Positions 35,964 to 44,536 of a stretch of DNA of 44,788 nt are shown piece by piece (position 1 is the first letter of the stretch; each line of letters starts with the position of its first letter). Made by a program: the position numbers and the translations under genes. The notes beneath the pieces were generated by a model. It worked only from the letters and a program-made list of their open reading frames with translations. It did not search any database and was not told the origin of the DNA. Source of the DNA: Candidatus Guanabacterium sedimentis (GTDB taxonomy: Bacteria > Acidobacteriota > B3-B38 > Guanabaribacteriales > B3-B38); the NCBI GenBank assembly GCA_902505605.1, contig CABWKN010000119.1, forward strand, positions 1 to 44,788, given 5' to 3'.

Positions 35964-37313
35964 TCATCTGCAGTTTCCCTCCCCTAAGGCTATTATTCTG
36001 ACATCCAGCACATTCGTCTCCGTGGGACCTGTAATTATCAAATCCCCTAATTTTCTAAAGAAGGTATAGGAATCGTTATTATCCAAAAAACTTCGTGGGT
36101 TTAACCCAAAATCAGCTGCTCTGGAGATTGTCTCCCCATCAGCCAGAGCGCCGGCGGCGTCAGAGTTGCCATCAATTCCATCGGTGCCGGCGCTCAATAC
36201 AGTAACCTGAGGCAATTCATCAATCTCCAGCGCTAATTGCAGGACAAATTCGAGATTGCGTCCTCCGATACCGCTCCCTCTCACCGTAACTGTCGTTTCT
36301 CCTCCTGATATAAGGCAGGCTGGTGGAGGGATAGGGTTACCCGTGCTCAAGACCTCCCTAACTAACGCACTGTGGAAGCGGGCTGCCTCTCTGGCTTCGC
36401 CTTCAACAGAGGAGGAGAGGATAAAGGGTCGGTAGCCCAACTCCTCTGCTTTCGCTGCCGCTGCCCTAAGAGCCAGAAGATTATTGCCTATAACCACATG
36501 GTAGCAGTTTTCAAAAATAGGGTCCCCTTTCTTGGGAGTTTCCCCTACCCTTCCCTCCAATCCCTTCTGTAGATAATGGAGTACCCGCTTGGGAACCCTA
36601 TCCCTGAGTCTATACTTCTCTATTATGCCCAGGCAATCGGCAAATGTTGTGTCATCGGGCACAGTCGGTCCCGAGGCAATGCTATCAAGCCTATCGCCGA
36701 CCACATCGGACAGAATCAAGCTTACCAGAGCAGCAGGTGAGGCATATTTTGCCAGTTGGCCCCCCTTGGATTGAGATAGATGCTTTCTTAAGGTGTTGAT
36801 TTCATCTATATTTGCCCCGCACTCCAGCAAGAGACGAGTCAGTTGACGCTTATCCTCCAGAGTTACAGGAGAAGCAGGAAGGGTGAGCATAGCAGAGCCA
36901 CCGCCGGAGATCAAAGCGAAAACCAGGTCCCTCTTGGTCAATCCCCTTAACAGCTTCACTATCTGCTGGGTTCCCTTCATCCCAGCCTCATTGGGTATGG
37001 GATGTCCACCTATATGGATTTCTATTCTTTTCAGCTTCATCTTAGTCCGATAGGGAGTGATGACCAATCCCTCTTTTATCCTCTGCTCCAGCATCTGCTC
37101 CAGGGCAAAAGCCATTTTGGCAGACGCCTTCCCTACCCCGATGACATAAATGCTATCATATTGAGAGAGGTTATATTCTTTTTCACCGACCCTTAGCATC
37201 TCATTAGTTAACCGGAGGGAGCCTGCAGTAAGCTCGGTGGGGTCCACCGCCGCCAGGGAGTCAAGGAATATCTCCCTCACATGACGGCGTGATAATTTTT
37301 CTAAAGGTTCCAT
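35964..37313 (-). CDS. Glycerate 2-kinase (GckA/TtuD, MOFRL family)
   Basis: A 449-residue protein of the usual length for glycerate 2-kinases of this family. The N-terminal domain has YVIGVGKASAKMAFALEQ and LISGGGSAMLTLPA; the C-terminal MOFRL domain has CLISGGETTVTVRGSGIGGRN and VLSAGTDGIDGNSDAAGAL. It phosphorylates D-glycerate to 2-phosphoglycerate and feeds lower glycolysis. It may come from serine or sugar-acid breakdown. No strong ribosome binding site lies before the ATG. Confidence 0.92.
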   Translation of the reverse strand: MEPLEKLSRRHVREIFLDSLAAVDPTELTAGSLRLTNEMLRVGEKEYNLSQYDSIYVIGVGKASAKMAFALEQMLEQRIKEGLVITPYRTKMKLKRIEIHIGGHPIPNEAGMKGTQQIVKLLRGLTKRDLVFALISGGGSAMLTLPASPVTLEDKRQLTRLLLECGANIDEINTLRKHLSQSKGGQLAKYASPAALVSLILSDVVGDRLDSIASGPTVPDDTTFADCLGIIEKYRLRDRVPKRVLHYLQKGLEGRVGETPKKGDPIFENCYHVVIGNNLLALRAAAAKAEELGYRPFILSSSVEGEAREAARFHSALVREVLSTGNPIPPPACLISGGETTVTVRGSGIGGRNLEFVLQLALEIDELPQVTVLSAGTDGIDGNSDAAGALADGETISRAADFGLNPRSFLDNNDSYTFFRKLGDLIITGPTETNVLDVRIIALGEGNCR

Positions 37314-37392
37314 TAGAAGATTACAGAATCTCCTTTGAGAAGAGGTTTGTGGGAGAAGGAGGGGATGAACCCTATTATCTATACAGGCTGCT

Positions 37393-37689
37393 CTACTCCT
37401 GCATTTTGGATATAGCGGAATTCAGGGATTTTTTTCTCTCCCAGTACTCAAAATAGCGATCGAGCGCTTTCCCTTTTTGGGCAACCTGGCAAGCAAAGCG
37501 CCCTGTTCTCCCTTGCGAGGTACAATTGTGCTGGCAGCCCTCTTTGGTAAGGGTAACCTCATGGGTGTGTTTCTCGTTTTTCTTTTCACCAAAGAGCTGC
37601 TTTTTATAATGAAAATGAGCGCAGCGAATTACGATAGCATCGGCGCTGCTTTTAGTAAGATTTATCCTCTTCTCATCGAAAACTGGCAT
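37393..37689 (-). CDS. Unknown small Cys/His-containing basic protein
   Basis: A 98-residue protein beginning MPVFDEKRINLTKSSAD. It contains CAHFHYKK, KHTHEV, the cluster GCQHNC and GRFACQ, then a basic, aromatic C-terminus (ALDRYFEYWERKKSL). The Cys/His spacing could bind a metal, but no family is recognised. Support for a real gene is a near-consensus promoter (TTGAAC, 17 bases, TATAAT) ending 25 bases before the ATG at 37689, and a purine-rich GAGAGG site. An opposite-strand frame (37477-37761) is less convincing. Confidence 0.55.
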   Translation of the reverse strand: MPVFDEKRINLTKSSADAIVIRCAHFHYKKQLFGEKKNEKHTHEVTLTKEGCQHNCTSQGRTGRFACQVAQKGKALDRYFEYWERKKSLNSAISKMQE

Positions 37690-37714
37690 CTCTGTTTGCC
37701 TCTCTTTCAATATA

Positions 37715-37743
37715 ATTATAGCAAAAATATAACCGTAGTTCAA
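37715..37743 (-). promoter_or_regulatory. Promoter of the small Cys/His protein
   Basis: TTGAAC (37738-37743) and a perfect TATAAT (37715-37720) are 17 bases apart on the minus strand. The transcript would begin about 19 bases before the ATG. Confidence 0.6.
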
Positions 37744-37762
37744 TCAGAATTCAAAGATTAGA

Positions 37763-38950
37763 TTACAAAATATGAAGCTCATCCGGGAAGACGGTCAGCT
37801 TCTTTGGTCTATCTTCGGTTATCAACCATGTGTTCTCTATTCCCACTCCACCCTTCTGAGGAAAGAATATCTTGGGCTCTACTGCCAGAGTCATTCCGGG
37901 CTGCAGCTCCAGATCTGGCTTTTCGGCAATAAGGGGTAGCTCGTCAATCTCACATCCTATTCCGTGAGCTACAAACTTGACCTGGTTATCACCATAGCCC
38001 ATAAAATAGTCCCGATAAGGTGACTGTTCAACCTTTTTCATTACCGTCTGATAAATGTGGCGTGAGCTATTTCCGGGGCGGAGCAGCTCGGTCATCTTCT
38101 CCTGCACCTCCAGCGCAAAGCGATGAGCCTTTAGTAAATCTTCGGCGAGATACCCCAGAGCGTAAATCCTCGTCTTATCTATAAGATATCCATTATAACC
38201 CACCACCATATCAACCATAATAGGTTCCCCTTCTTGTATCGGCTTCACCCCTGCTCCCTGGGGAACTGCCACTGAGAGCCCCATCCCGCCATCAGGTCCT
38301 TCAAATGGAACCGGATAGGACATATTAGCTCCCGAAATCACCGCTCCATAATAGAGCTCCAGGTCCCACCTATGAGCTCTCACCAACCCCTGATGACCCT
38401 TTTTTCTAAACCTTGCTTCGAGTTCTGCAGATAAATCTATCTCTCGCATTCCTGGCTGAAGAAGGGAGGGGATTTCGGAGTACACAGCCCTTGCTATCTC
38501 TGCCGCCTTCTGCATCTGCTCAATTTCAAAACTTGATTTAATTGTCCGCAGCTTTCTGCTCAACTCCGAGCCATTGGCGAGCTCAGCTTCAGAAAATAGC
38601 TCCTTCAATCGAAGATAGGGCCGAACAGGCAATACATCCAGCTCTAAATAGAGCTTAGTGGGAGGCTTTTCCCCTAAGGTGGACAGAGCACGTGGAAGCT
38701 CTGCCAGGCGAGTGTAAGGAACAATATTAACCAGAGGAGACTCTATCTGAGCTCTGGTTAAGCTCCTTTTCACCAACAGGAGAGGCTCACCTTTTCGGGG
38801 GACGAACAAAACCGAGTTCTGCATCGTCCCCGAGAAATAGAAGAGGTTGACATTTTGTAAGATAAGGAAGCCATCGACATTCGCAGAGTTAAGCTCTTTC
38901 TGGAGCCTACCTATGCGATGGTAGACCTCCTCCTTTGGCGTCAGCAGCAC
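37763..38950 (-). CDS. M24 family metallopeptidase (Xaa-Pro aminopeptidase-like)
   Basis: A 395-residue pita-bread peptidase: an N-terminal creatinase-type domain, then the M24 domain. Candidate metal ligands are the Asp residues of MVDMVVGYNGYLIDKTR, His of FVAHGIGCEIDELP, Glu of AVEPKIFF and Glu of GIENTWL. It removes an N-terminal residue next to proline from peptides. The start is GTG 38950 with GAGGCGGAG close upstream. It follows the asparaginase-family gene by 95 bases on the same strand, so the two may be co-transcribed. Confidence 0.9.
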   Translation of the reverse strand: MLLTPKEEVYHRIGRLQKELNSANVDGFLILQNVNLFYFSGTMQNSVLFVPRKGEPLLLVKRSLTRAQIESPLVNIVPYTRLAELPRALSTLGEKPPTKLYLELDVLPVRPYLRLKELFSEAELANGSELSRKLRTIKSSFEIEQMQKAAEIARAVYSEIPSLLQPGMREIDLSAELEARFRKKGHQGLVRAHRWDLELYYGAVISGANMSYPVPFEGPDGGMGLSVAVPQGAGVKPIQEGEPIMVDMVVGYNGYLIDKTRIYALGYLAEDLLKAHRFALEVQEKMTELLRPGNSSRHIYQTVMKKVEQSPYRDYFMGYGDNQVKFVAHGIGCEIDELPLIAEKPDLELQPGMTLAVEPKIFFPQKGGVGIENTWLITEDRPKKLTVFPDELHIL

Positions 38951-39045
38951 TTCTCCGCCTCACGAAATAATAGAAGAGGACGAGGGTTTGGAGATATTTA
39001 CACCTTTCTCAGGCTTATAGGAAACTTATAGAAAAAAACAGCACC

Positions 39046-40068
39046 CTAATCTAACAGGCCAACTCCTTCGTACAGGTTGTTCCCTTTCTCGTTATATACG
39101 GCATACCTGAAACCCTTACGGATGGAAGCGGCGCCTGTTTCCCCTTTCTTGTTAATGGCGACAAAATTGTCCTGAAAGTCTGCCTTTCCCCCGTGCCAAT
39201 TTATGATGCGCTTGACCACATCCTCGCAGGCTTGCTGGGGCGACATCCCCCGGCGCATATTCTCTACCACCATAAAGCTCCCGCAGGTTTTGATGACCTC
39301 TTCTCCCCTTCCGGTGGCTCCAGCAGCTCCTACATCGTTATCCACATATAATCCCGCCCCGATAATCGGAGAATCTCCCAGTCTGCCAGGTATTTTGAAC
39401 GAAAGCCCACTGGTGGTGGTAATTCCACTTATGTTCCCATTAACATCAACAGCCAAGACATTTATGGTGCCGTAAGTTTGCACTAAATCCTTCTCCGCCT
39501 CTTTCAGCTCTTTCGGGGGAAACCAGTCGTCCTTATCGCTCATGGTCTCCTTCCAACGGAGCCATCTCTCCCTGGCCCTGTCGGTAAGAAGGTTTTTCTT
39601 TTGAAAGCCGTGGGCGAGGGCAAACCTCAGCGCTCCCTCCCCTACAATCATCACATGGTCGGTGCGCTCCATCACCAACCTGGCTACTGAGCAGGGGTTT
39701 TCAATATATTTGATGCCTCCTACTGCTCCGGCGTTTCTATCGGGTCCGGACATTATTGAGGCGTCAAGCTCCACCTCCCCTTCCTCGTTGGGCAGGCCCC
39801 CGATTCCCACACTCATATCCTCGGGGTCGCTCTCAATGACATTTGCTCCTTTCTCTACGGCATCGAGGGAATTCCCGCCTTTGCCAAGGATTTGCCATGC
39901 AGCCTCGTTGGCTTTGATGCCATGTCCTCCGCTGGAGATTATCACCGGCAGACTTGCTGAAACGCCGGCAGTGGCTCTTCTTTTAAAAAGAATTGGCTCA
40001 AAGAAAGAAATCCCTAACCCCACTCCAGCAGCGTTCTTAAAAAAATCACGGCGACTCAGGTCTCCCAT
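39046..40068 (-). CDS. Exported N4-(beta-GlcNAc)-asparaginase / isoaspartyl peptidase family
   Basis: A 340-residue Ntn hydrolase that matures by cutting itself before a threonine, here probably the Thr in QTYGTINVLAVDVNG. Other motifs are GGNSLDAVEKGANVIE, GGLPNEEGEVELDASIM and SPIIGAGLYVDNDVGAAGATG. The N-terminus has a twin-arginine signal, LSRRDFFKNAAGVGLGISF, so it is exported folded. It may act on glycosylated asparagine or on isoaspartyl peptides. AAGGAGG lies seven bases before the ATG. Confidence 0.92.
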   Translation of the reverse strand: MGDLSRRDFFKNAAGVGLGISFFEPILFKRRATAGVSASLPVIISSGGHGIKANEAAWQILGKGGNSLDAVEKGANVIESDPEDMSVGIGGLPNEEGEVELDASIMSGPDRNAGAVGGIKYIENPCSVARLVMERTDHVMIVGEGALRFALAHGFQKKNLLTDRARERWLRWKETMSDKDDWFPPKELKEAEKDLVQTYGTINVLAVDVNGNISGITTTSGLSFKIPGRLGDSPIIGAGLYVDNDVGAAGATGRGEEVIKTCGSFMVVENMRRGMSPQQACEDVVKRIINWHGGKADFQDNFVAINKKGETGAASIRKGFRYAVYNEKGNNLYEGVGLLD

Positions 40069-40128
40069 TTTTACCCTCCTTGAAATGCGAGCTTTTTATT
40101 ATAAAAAAACTATACATCACCCTACTGA

Positions 40129-40156
40129 CTTATACTATATTACAAGATATAGTCAA
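40129..40156 (-). promoter_or_regulatory. Promoter of the asparaginase-family gene
   Basis: TTGACT (40151-40156) and TATAAG (40129-40134), 16 bases apart on the minus strand, about 60 bases before the ATG. Confidence 0.55.
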
Positions 40157-40192
40157 AACCAAGGGCAATTAAGGAACAAAAGGCATCATTTC

Positions 40193-41173
40193 TCATATAA
40201 CCACCTTATTAACTACTTCAACGTCATCCTCAACCGCTCCTCCAGGCATTATTACTGACTCGGAGATTTTAACCCTTCGCCCAATGCGAGAGCCTCTGCC
40301 CACCGTCACCCAGGGACCGATCTCAGATCCCTCGCCAATCTCAACATCAGGGGCGACATAGACAGGGTCAATCAGGGTAATCTTTTTCCATTTACTTTTA
40401 TCGGGTGAAAAGGACTGGTAGTATTTTTCCAGGTAAATTTTGTTTATTAGAATTAAGTCATTCAGAGTGGTCAGGTTATGGCGTTCGGTTGTGAGAACAC
40501 CCTGGACATTGAAGCCTGAGTCTATAAGCCATTGGATGGCATCCTGAAGCTCGAATTCCCCCCGGGGCGAGCGAGGGGTCTGAGGAAGGAAGCCGATAAT
40601 TTGCTGAGGGAGCAAGTAAAAGGGGAGGCTGATTATGCGAGAGAAGACTTCCCCTCTGTTCGGTTTTTCCACAATTCTGCTTATCTGCCCTTTTTCAATG
40701 GTAACAATGGCATTGGAATAGACCTCTTCGAAAGGAACCTTCATCAGGCTGAGCACAGCGTCACTCTCTGACCTTCTCCAGTGGTCGACAATTTCTTTCA
40801 GATGCTCCAGTGGGTAAAGGTTGTCGCATGCAGTCACTATAAACCAAGGGGAAATAATCATATCCCGCGCTGCTAATAGGGCATGAGCCATACCGAGCTT
40901 TTCCTTTTGATATGCGAACCGAAGAGTGACTCCAAGATGTGCCTCATGGGTCAGGTAATCCCTGATGGGTCCATCTGGATAGCTGACCACTACGATAAAT
41001 TCCCCAGCTCCTGTTGTGATAAAATCTCTTATGATTCTCTCAATTATGGGCTTATTTACTACTGGTGCCAGAGCTTTGGGAAGCTTATGGGTGAGAGGCT
41101 CTAACCTTTTCCCTCTGCCGGCTGCCAGGACCACTACTGGAGGGAAGAAGTCCTTTGAAGAGTCAACAGCCAT
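40193..41173 (-). CDS. Sugar-1-phosphate nucleotidyltransferase with left-handed beta-helix tail
   Basis: A 326-residue protein. The nucleotidyltransferase domain begins VVVLAAGRGKRLEPLTHKLPKAL, with the signature NTP loop, and has TACDNLYPLEHL with a metal-binding Asp. After about residue 255 come hexapeptide-type repeats (VYVAPDVEIGEGSEIGPWVTVG). It resembles glucose-1-phosphate thymidylyltransferase and GlmU-like enzymes; the sugar is not certain. It may be used in cell-envelope sugar synthesis. Confidence 0.9.
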   Translation of the reverse strand: MAVDSSKDFFPPVVVLAAGRGKRLEPLTHKLPKALAPVVNKPIIERIIRDFITTGAGEFIVVVSYPDGPIRDYLTHEAHLGVTLRFAYQKEKLGMAHALLAARDMIISPWFIVTACDNLYPLEHLKEIVDHWRRSESDAVLSLMKVPFEEVYSNAIVTIEKGQISRIVEKPNRGEVFSRIISLPFYLLPQQIIGFLPQTPRSPRGEFELQDAIQWLIDSGFNVQGVLTTERHNLTTLNDLILINKIYLEKYYQSFSPDKSKWKKITLIDPVYVAPDVEIGEGSEIGPWVTVGRGSRIGRRVKISESVIMPGGAVEDDVEVVNKVVI

Positions 41174-41202
41174 ATTCCTTGATCCAATAAGTTAATATTT
41201 AT

Positions 41203-41230
41203 ATTTTACAGAAGTCACTCTGTATGTCAA
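41203..41230 (-). promoter_or_regulatory. Promoter of the nucleotidyltransferase gene
   Basis: TTGACA (41225-41230) and TAAAAT (41203-41208), 16 bases apart on the minus strand, with a leader of about 23 bases. Confidence 0.6.
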
Positions 41231-41648
41231 TAATTCGCCAAGAGTTTTTTTATTTATGCGGGAAATTTAACATTTTAGATGCCACCTCCTTCTCCGCTCC
41301 CTGCGATCCCCTTTCCATTTTAGCATAGCAATAATGGGAAAGATTATTGCTCCGTCTCTAACCCGGAAGCAAATAAACTTGGAAAATTATTCGCTTTCTA
41401 AGGAGGAATGGAAAGAAAACTCATGAATGTCCCCATCACCTTCAGGATGTTGCTGGAGAAAACTCAGCAGATTGGCCTTCTCGCGTTTGAGCAGTAGCCC
41501 TCCTCTCCCCTACTCTAAAACTCCATAGTGGCAGCTTAAAATCATCTGTATACACATTGGACAAGAAGAGAAAAAAGGGGAATGAAACTTTCCTAATGTG
41601 GATTATCCTTTTACAGCTGATGACTTTGCTATTTTATGAAGGAGGAGG
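41231..41648. other. 418-base gap without a supported gene
   Basis: Nothing firm is seen. A 29-codon frame (ATG 41408 to TAG 41497) directly follows AGGAGG, but the spacing is only one base. It could be the start of a decayed gene. Confidence 0.4.
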
Positions 41649-41885
41649 TTATTGTCGTTCTTGCTCATTATCAGAGCTCGTTTTCATCCCGTTAGTCTCC
41701 AGCCATCGGTCTATCCTTTCCTTCTTAAATCTCCACTGGTTGCCAACCTTAATAGCGGGGATACGATTCTGCTTTAACATCCTGTAAACGGTGGATTTGT
41801 GAACCCTGATATATTTTGCCAGCTCAGGCAGAGTCATTATGCTGGGCTTATAGCGTCTACTTTTTTCTTCGTCAATTTTATTCAT
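41649..41885 (-). CDS. Excisionase-type helix-turn-helix DNA-binding protein
   Basis: A 78-residue protein with the HTH_17 (excisionase/MerR-like) fold: MTLPELAKYIRVHKSTVYRMLKQ followed by the wing IPAIKVGNQWRFKKERIDRWL. It should bind DNA as a small regulator, or act as a recombination directionality factor. No integrase is nearby, which favours regulator. The flanks are charged. GAAAG precedes the ATG. A perfect-consensus promoter drives it. Confidence 0.88.
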   Translation of the reverse strand: MNKIDEEKSRRYKPSIMTLPELAKYIRVHKSTVYRMLKQNRIPAIKVGNQWRFKKERIDRWLETNGMKTSSDNEQERQ

Positions 41886-41966
41886 CTTTCGTTAAATACC
41901 TACTCTACTTATTAATATCTCTTTTTTTATTTTAATCACATTTAATTATATTCAATAACTATCAAT

Positions 41967-41995
41967 ATTATAATAAATGTTATCAATTCTGTCAA
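41967..41995 (-). promoter_or_regulatory. Perfect sigma70 consensus promoter of the HTH gene
   Basis: TTGACA (41990-41995), a 17-base spacer and TATAAT (41967-41972) on the minus strand. On the plus strand ATCAAT occurs at 41961-41966 and 41982-41987, 21 bases (two helical turns) apart, flanking the -10 box; this is a possible operator for autoregulation. Confidence 0.8.
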
Positions 41996-41999
41996 GAGT

Positions 42000-42600
42000 T
42001 TTTTTTCATTTGGTCGTTTATTTATAACCCGTGAGAAATCAATAAATTGCATTAGTATGGAACAATGTAATGAAGGGAAAGTGTCCCTTAACTTGTTTTT
42101 ATCTTTTATATTGCCATTCAGCCTTTAGTTTCAAAATATACGAGAGTAAACAAAGTCACCGGTCAATAGAGATGGCTTATAGCCCCCAGAAACTTAAAAA
42201 GGAACTCATCTATAAGGTCCTTATACATAGTAGGTCAAATTAAATGTGCGCCTTATAATTGAAATAGAATATAAGGGGAGGAAGAAATATTGTAAAAGTA
42301 TGATACGATCCCTATATTCCTTTATCATCAAAACCATAGTGGTCATAAGAGCAGCATGCCCATTAATAAGCTCAATGTCTGACAGAATGCATTTTCATCC
42401 ATCTTCATTGTCGGCTTCTTCTTAAAATATTAATTATAGACAAACTATGATTAGATTCAGTTTCTATCATACGCGTGGGCAAAATAATAATACCGAATTT
42501 ACTCATTTATCTCTGGAAAAATAATCCTTGAAACCTCGGGCGCCACTAGTCAAACAGGCTCAGTACCCAAAAATAGAGTTAGGAGTTTTTAAAATTATAT
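42000..42600. other. AT-rich 600-base gap without a supported gene
   Basis: The sequence is AT-rich with frequent stops in all frames. I see no RNA gene or terminator. It separates the HTH gene and its promoter from the transposase remains. Confidence 0.45.
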
Positions 42601-42920
42601 AAACCCCTCCTGGTTTAAAGTGAGTATAATACTCACCAAAAAGGAGGTTACCCTATGACAAAGTAAACGATGTTACCTTTCAAGTTAAAAATGAGCCAAT
42701 AGGATATTACTACTACGCGCTCCCGGCTCCAACCGGGGCTATGGTGCCTGGCAGTTTATAGAGCCTTTGATGCTGATGCTCAATGGGGGAGGCAGGCATC
42801 TGGAGGATATAAGGGAGATAGCGGAGGATGAGGCCTTGAGGAGGCTGATAGGGCTGAAGCTGCTGCCGCCATTACATCGAAGAGTCTTACTTCGTTGTAT
42901 TCAATGAATTAGAATACCAC
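42601..42920 (+). mobile_element. IS1380-like element: promoter end and transposase N-terminal remnant
   Basis: AAGGAGG and ATG 42655 open a transposase that reads MTK, then a stop (AAGTAA). Allowing one missing base, it continues VNDVTFQVKNEPIGYYYYALP. A further shift near 42754 restores FIEPLMLMLNGGGRHLEDI and ALRRLIGLKLLP, a region typical of IS1380-family DDE transposases. Upstream is the palindrome GTGAGTATAATACTCAC (42620-42636) containing a TATAAT. The gene is dead. Confidence 0.7.
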
Positions 42921-42998
42921 CTGGCTTGAGTTACGCGCTATACATCCTCAATTTTTAAAGCACCTATATTACGGCGTGTTTGTTTGGCAGGATTCTGG

Positions 42999-44141
42999 TT
43001 ACAGGATTCTCCTTGCAAGTGGCAGCTTTTTGATGAGGTGACTTATCCCAAAGCAGAGCGGCACTCCGATGAGCGTCACAACCAGAAACTTAACGAAGGG
43101 CGGTAGCACGACCGCCACCATGCCGAACTGAAGGCCGACAATCAATAACACATGAATGATGTATACGGTGTAGACAGCAGCCGATAGGACAGACAGCAAC
43201 TTTCCCTGCCTGGTGAGGCGCTGGCGAAATAGAACCAGCAAGCCCACGCAGAACCCTGCACAGATCAACGCCTCCCATATGCTCCAGACCAGCGAACGCC
43301 AGTCCAGGCCGCCGGTTGCCAGGATCGTTGGCAGCAATTGATGTCCGACCAGACTATACGCATAGTGAGCCAATGCGGCAGCCAGACCGATCCCCAGCCA
43401 GGTCATACCGGTCGTGGTCGGTAGCCTGCGCAGCCAGTCACGGCGATAGGCCACAATCCCGATTACAAATAGGCTGAGATACTGCGGCAGATGAGCTAAC
43501 TCCGTCGGAACTACCACCAGCACTTGCTCCCAGCGGTCAATCGGATACCAGATACGGACAACCGCTGTGACCACGGCCAGCGCCAGCGTATACCACAGGA
43601 TCGCCCGATGACCGGGCACAGGTGCCTCTCTCCTGACCGCAGGCGTGCCGGGTCTTGCGAGCTGGCGCCATAGCGTGTATCCAACAGCGTACACAATCAG
43701 ATGCGCCACGAACCACATGTGGGCGAGATTTACCTGCCACTTGCCGAGGTAGATGCGTATAAAGAACTGCCAGAAGGAAAGTTCCCCACCCTGGGGAACA
43801 TACTCCATGAGGTAAGTTATCGGTCCGAACACCGGCAGCCCTATTAACAAAAGCGGAATACCCAGGCGCAGGAGGCGGTCTTTGAGAAAAGTTCCCGCTC
43901 CCTTGCGGTCATAACTTCGCGGCAAAAAGTAGCCGGAGATAAGGAAAAACAGCCCCATCATAAACGCAGCGTTCACTGAAAAGAATGGTCCCAGCAGCGG
44001 GCTGCGCTCAGGTTCGAACAGTGGCCACTGACCCCCGGTTGGCCCGTAGGATTGACCAGCATGATGTGCTACAACCAATATTATAAGCGTTACTCTAATG
44101 TTATCAATAAAGTATAATCGTGCTGGCTTGATGATTTTCAC
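42999..44141 (-). CDS. Membrane acyltransferase (acyltransferase 3 family)
   Basis: A 380-residue integral membrane protein with about ten helices. The N-terminal motif YFIDNIRVTLIILVVAHHAGQSYG carries the His-His pair found in acyltransferase 3 proteins, which acylate sugars or other exported groups. FFLISGYFLPRSYDRKG is also typical. AGGTGA lies about six bases before the ATG at 44141. The coding sequence is clearly GC-richer than its flanks and sits between two fragments of a dead transposase, so it was probably gained by transfer. Confidence 0.9.
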   Translation of the reverse strand: MKIIKPARLYFIDNIRVTLIILVVAHHAGQSYGPTGGQWPLFEPERSPLLGPFFSVNAAFMMGLFFLISGYFLPRSYDRKGAGTFLKDRLLRLGIPLLLIGLPVFGPITYLMEYVPQGGELSFWQFFIRIYLGKWQVNLAHMWFVAHLIVYAVGYTLWRQLARPGTPAVRREAPVPGHRAILWYTLALAVVTAVVRIWYPIDRWEQVLVVVPTELAHLPQYLSLFVIGIVAYRRDWLRRLPTTTGMTWLGIGLAAALAHYAYSLVGHQLLPTILATGGLDWRSLVWSIWEALICAGFCVGLLVLFRQRLTRQGKLLSVLSAAVYTVYIIHVLLIVGLQFGMVAVVLPPFVKFLVVTLIGVPLCFGISHLIKKLPLARRIL

Positions 44142-44536
44142 CTTTTACTCGTCATTCCGCATACACATGTGTTTTTTATCTATGCTACTCGCTTTTGCTT
44201 TTAGAGGAAATTCCTTTTTCGGCTTAAGCTCAATTCTCCCTCTTACCCAGCTTCCCAATTTTATAGAAGGAAAAATTAGAAGTCAAGCAAAAGGGAGTTT
44301 GTGTCTGAAATATGGACTAAGCAAGGAATGAAGAAAATTATTGGGCTTGGAGGTCTGCCCATCGGTTCTTAGCAGCGAATATTTCTGCAATGTCAGGGTC
44401 AGCTTCATTCCGGAGATGGGGAAAGTTGTCTTAATGCTCTATGGCTTTTGTTCTTGCAGCCTTTCTGCTTGTTCTACTTGATTATCCTTACACCTCAAAA
44501 TGTTCCCACTCGTATTTGACTTTTTCTATGAGTTGT
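44142..44536. other. 395-base gap with a coding-like remnant
   Basis: On the minus strand about 44340-44440 reads FPHLRNEADPDIAEIFAAKNR and WADLQAQ before a stop, which looks like the end of a protein, but it has no start and I cannot name it. The rest is AT-rich and shows no supported feature. Confidence 0.35.

Noticed and set aside
41408-41497. 29-codon frame after AGGAGG
   Set aside because: Spacing between AGGAGG and ATG is one base, and no family or promoter supports it.
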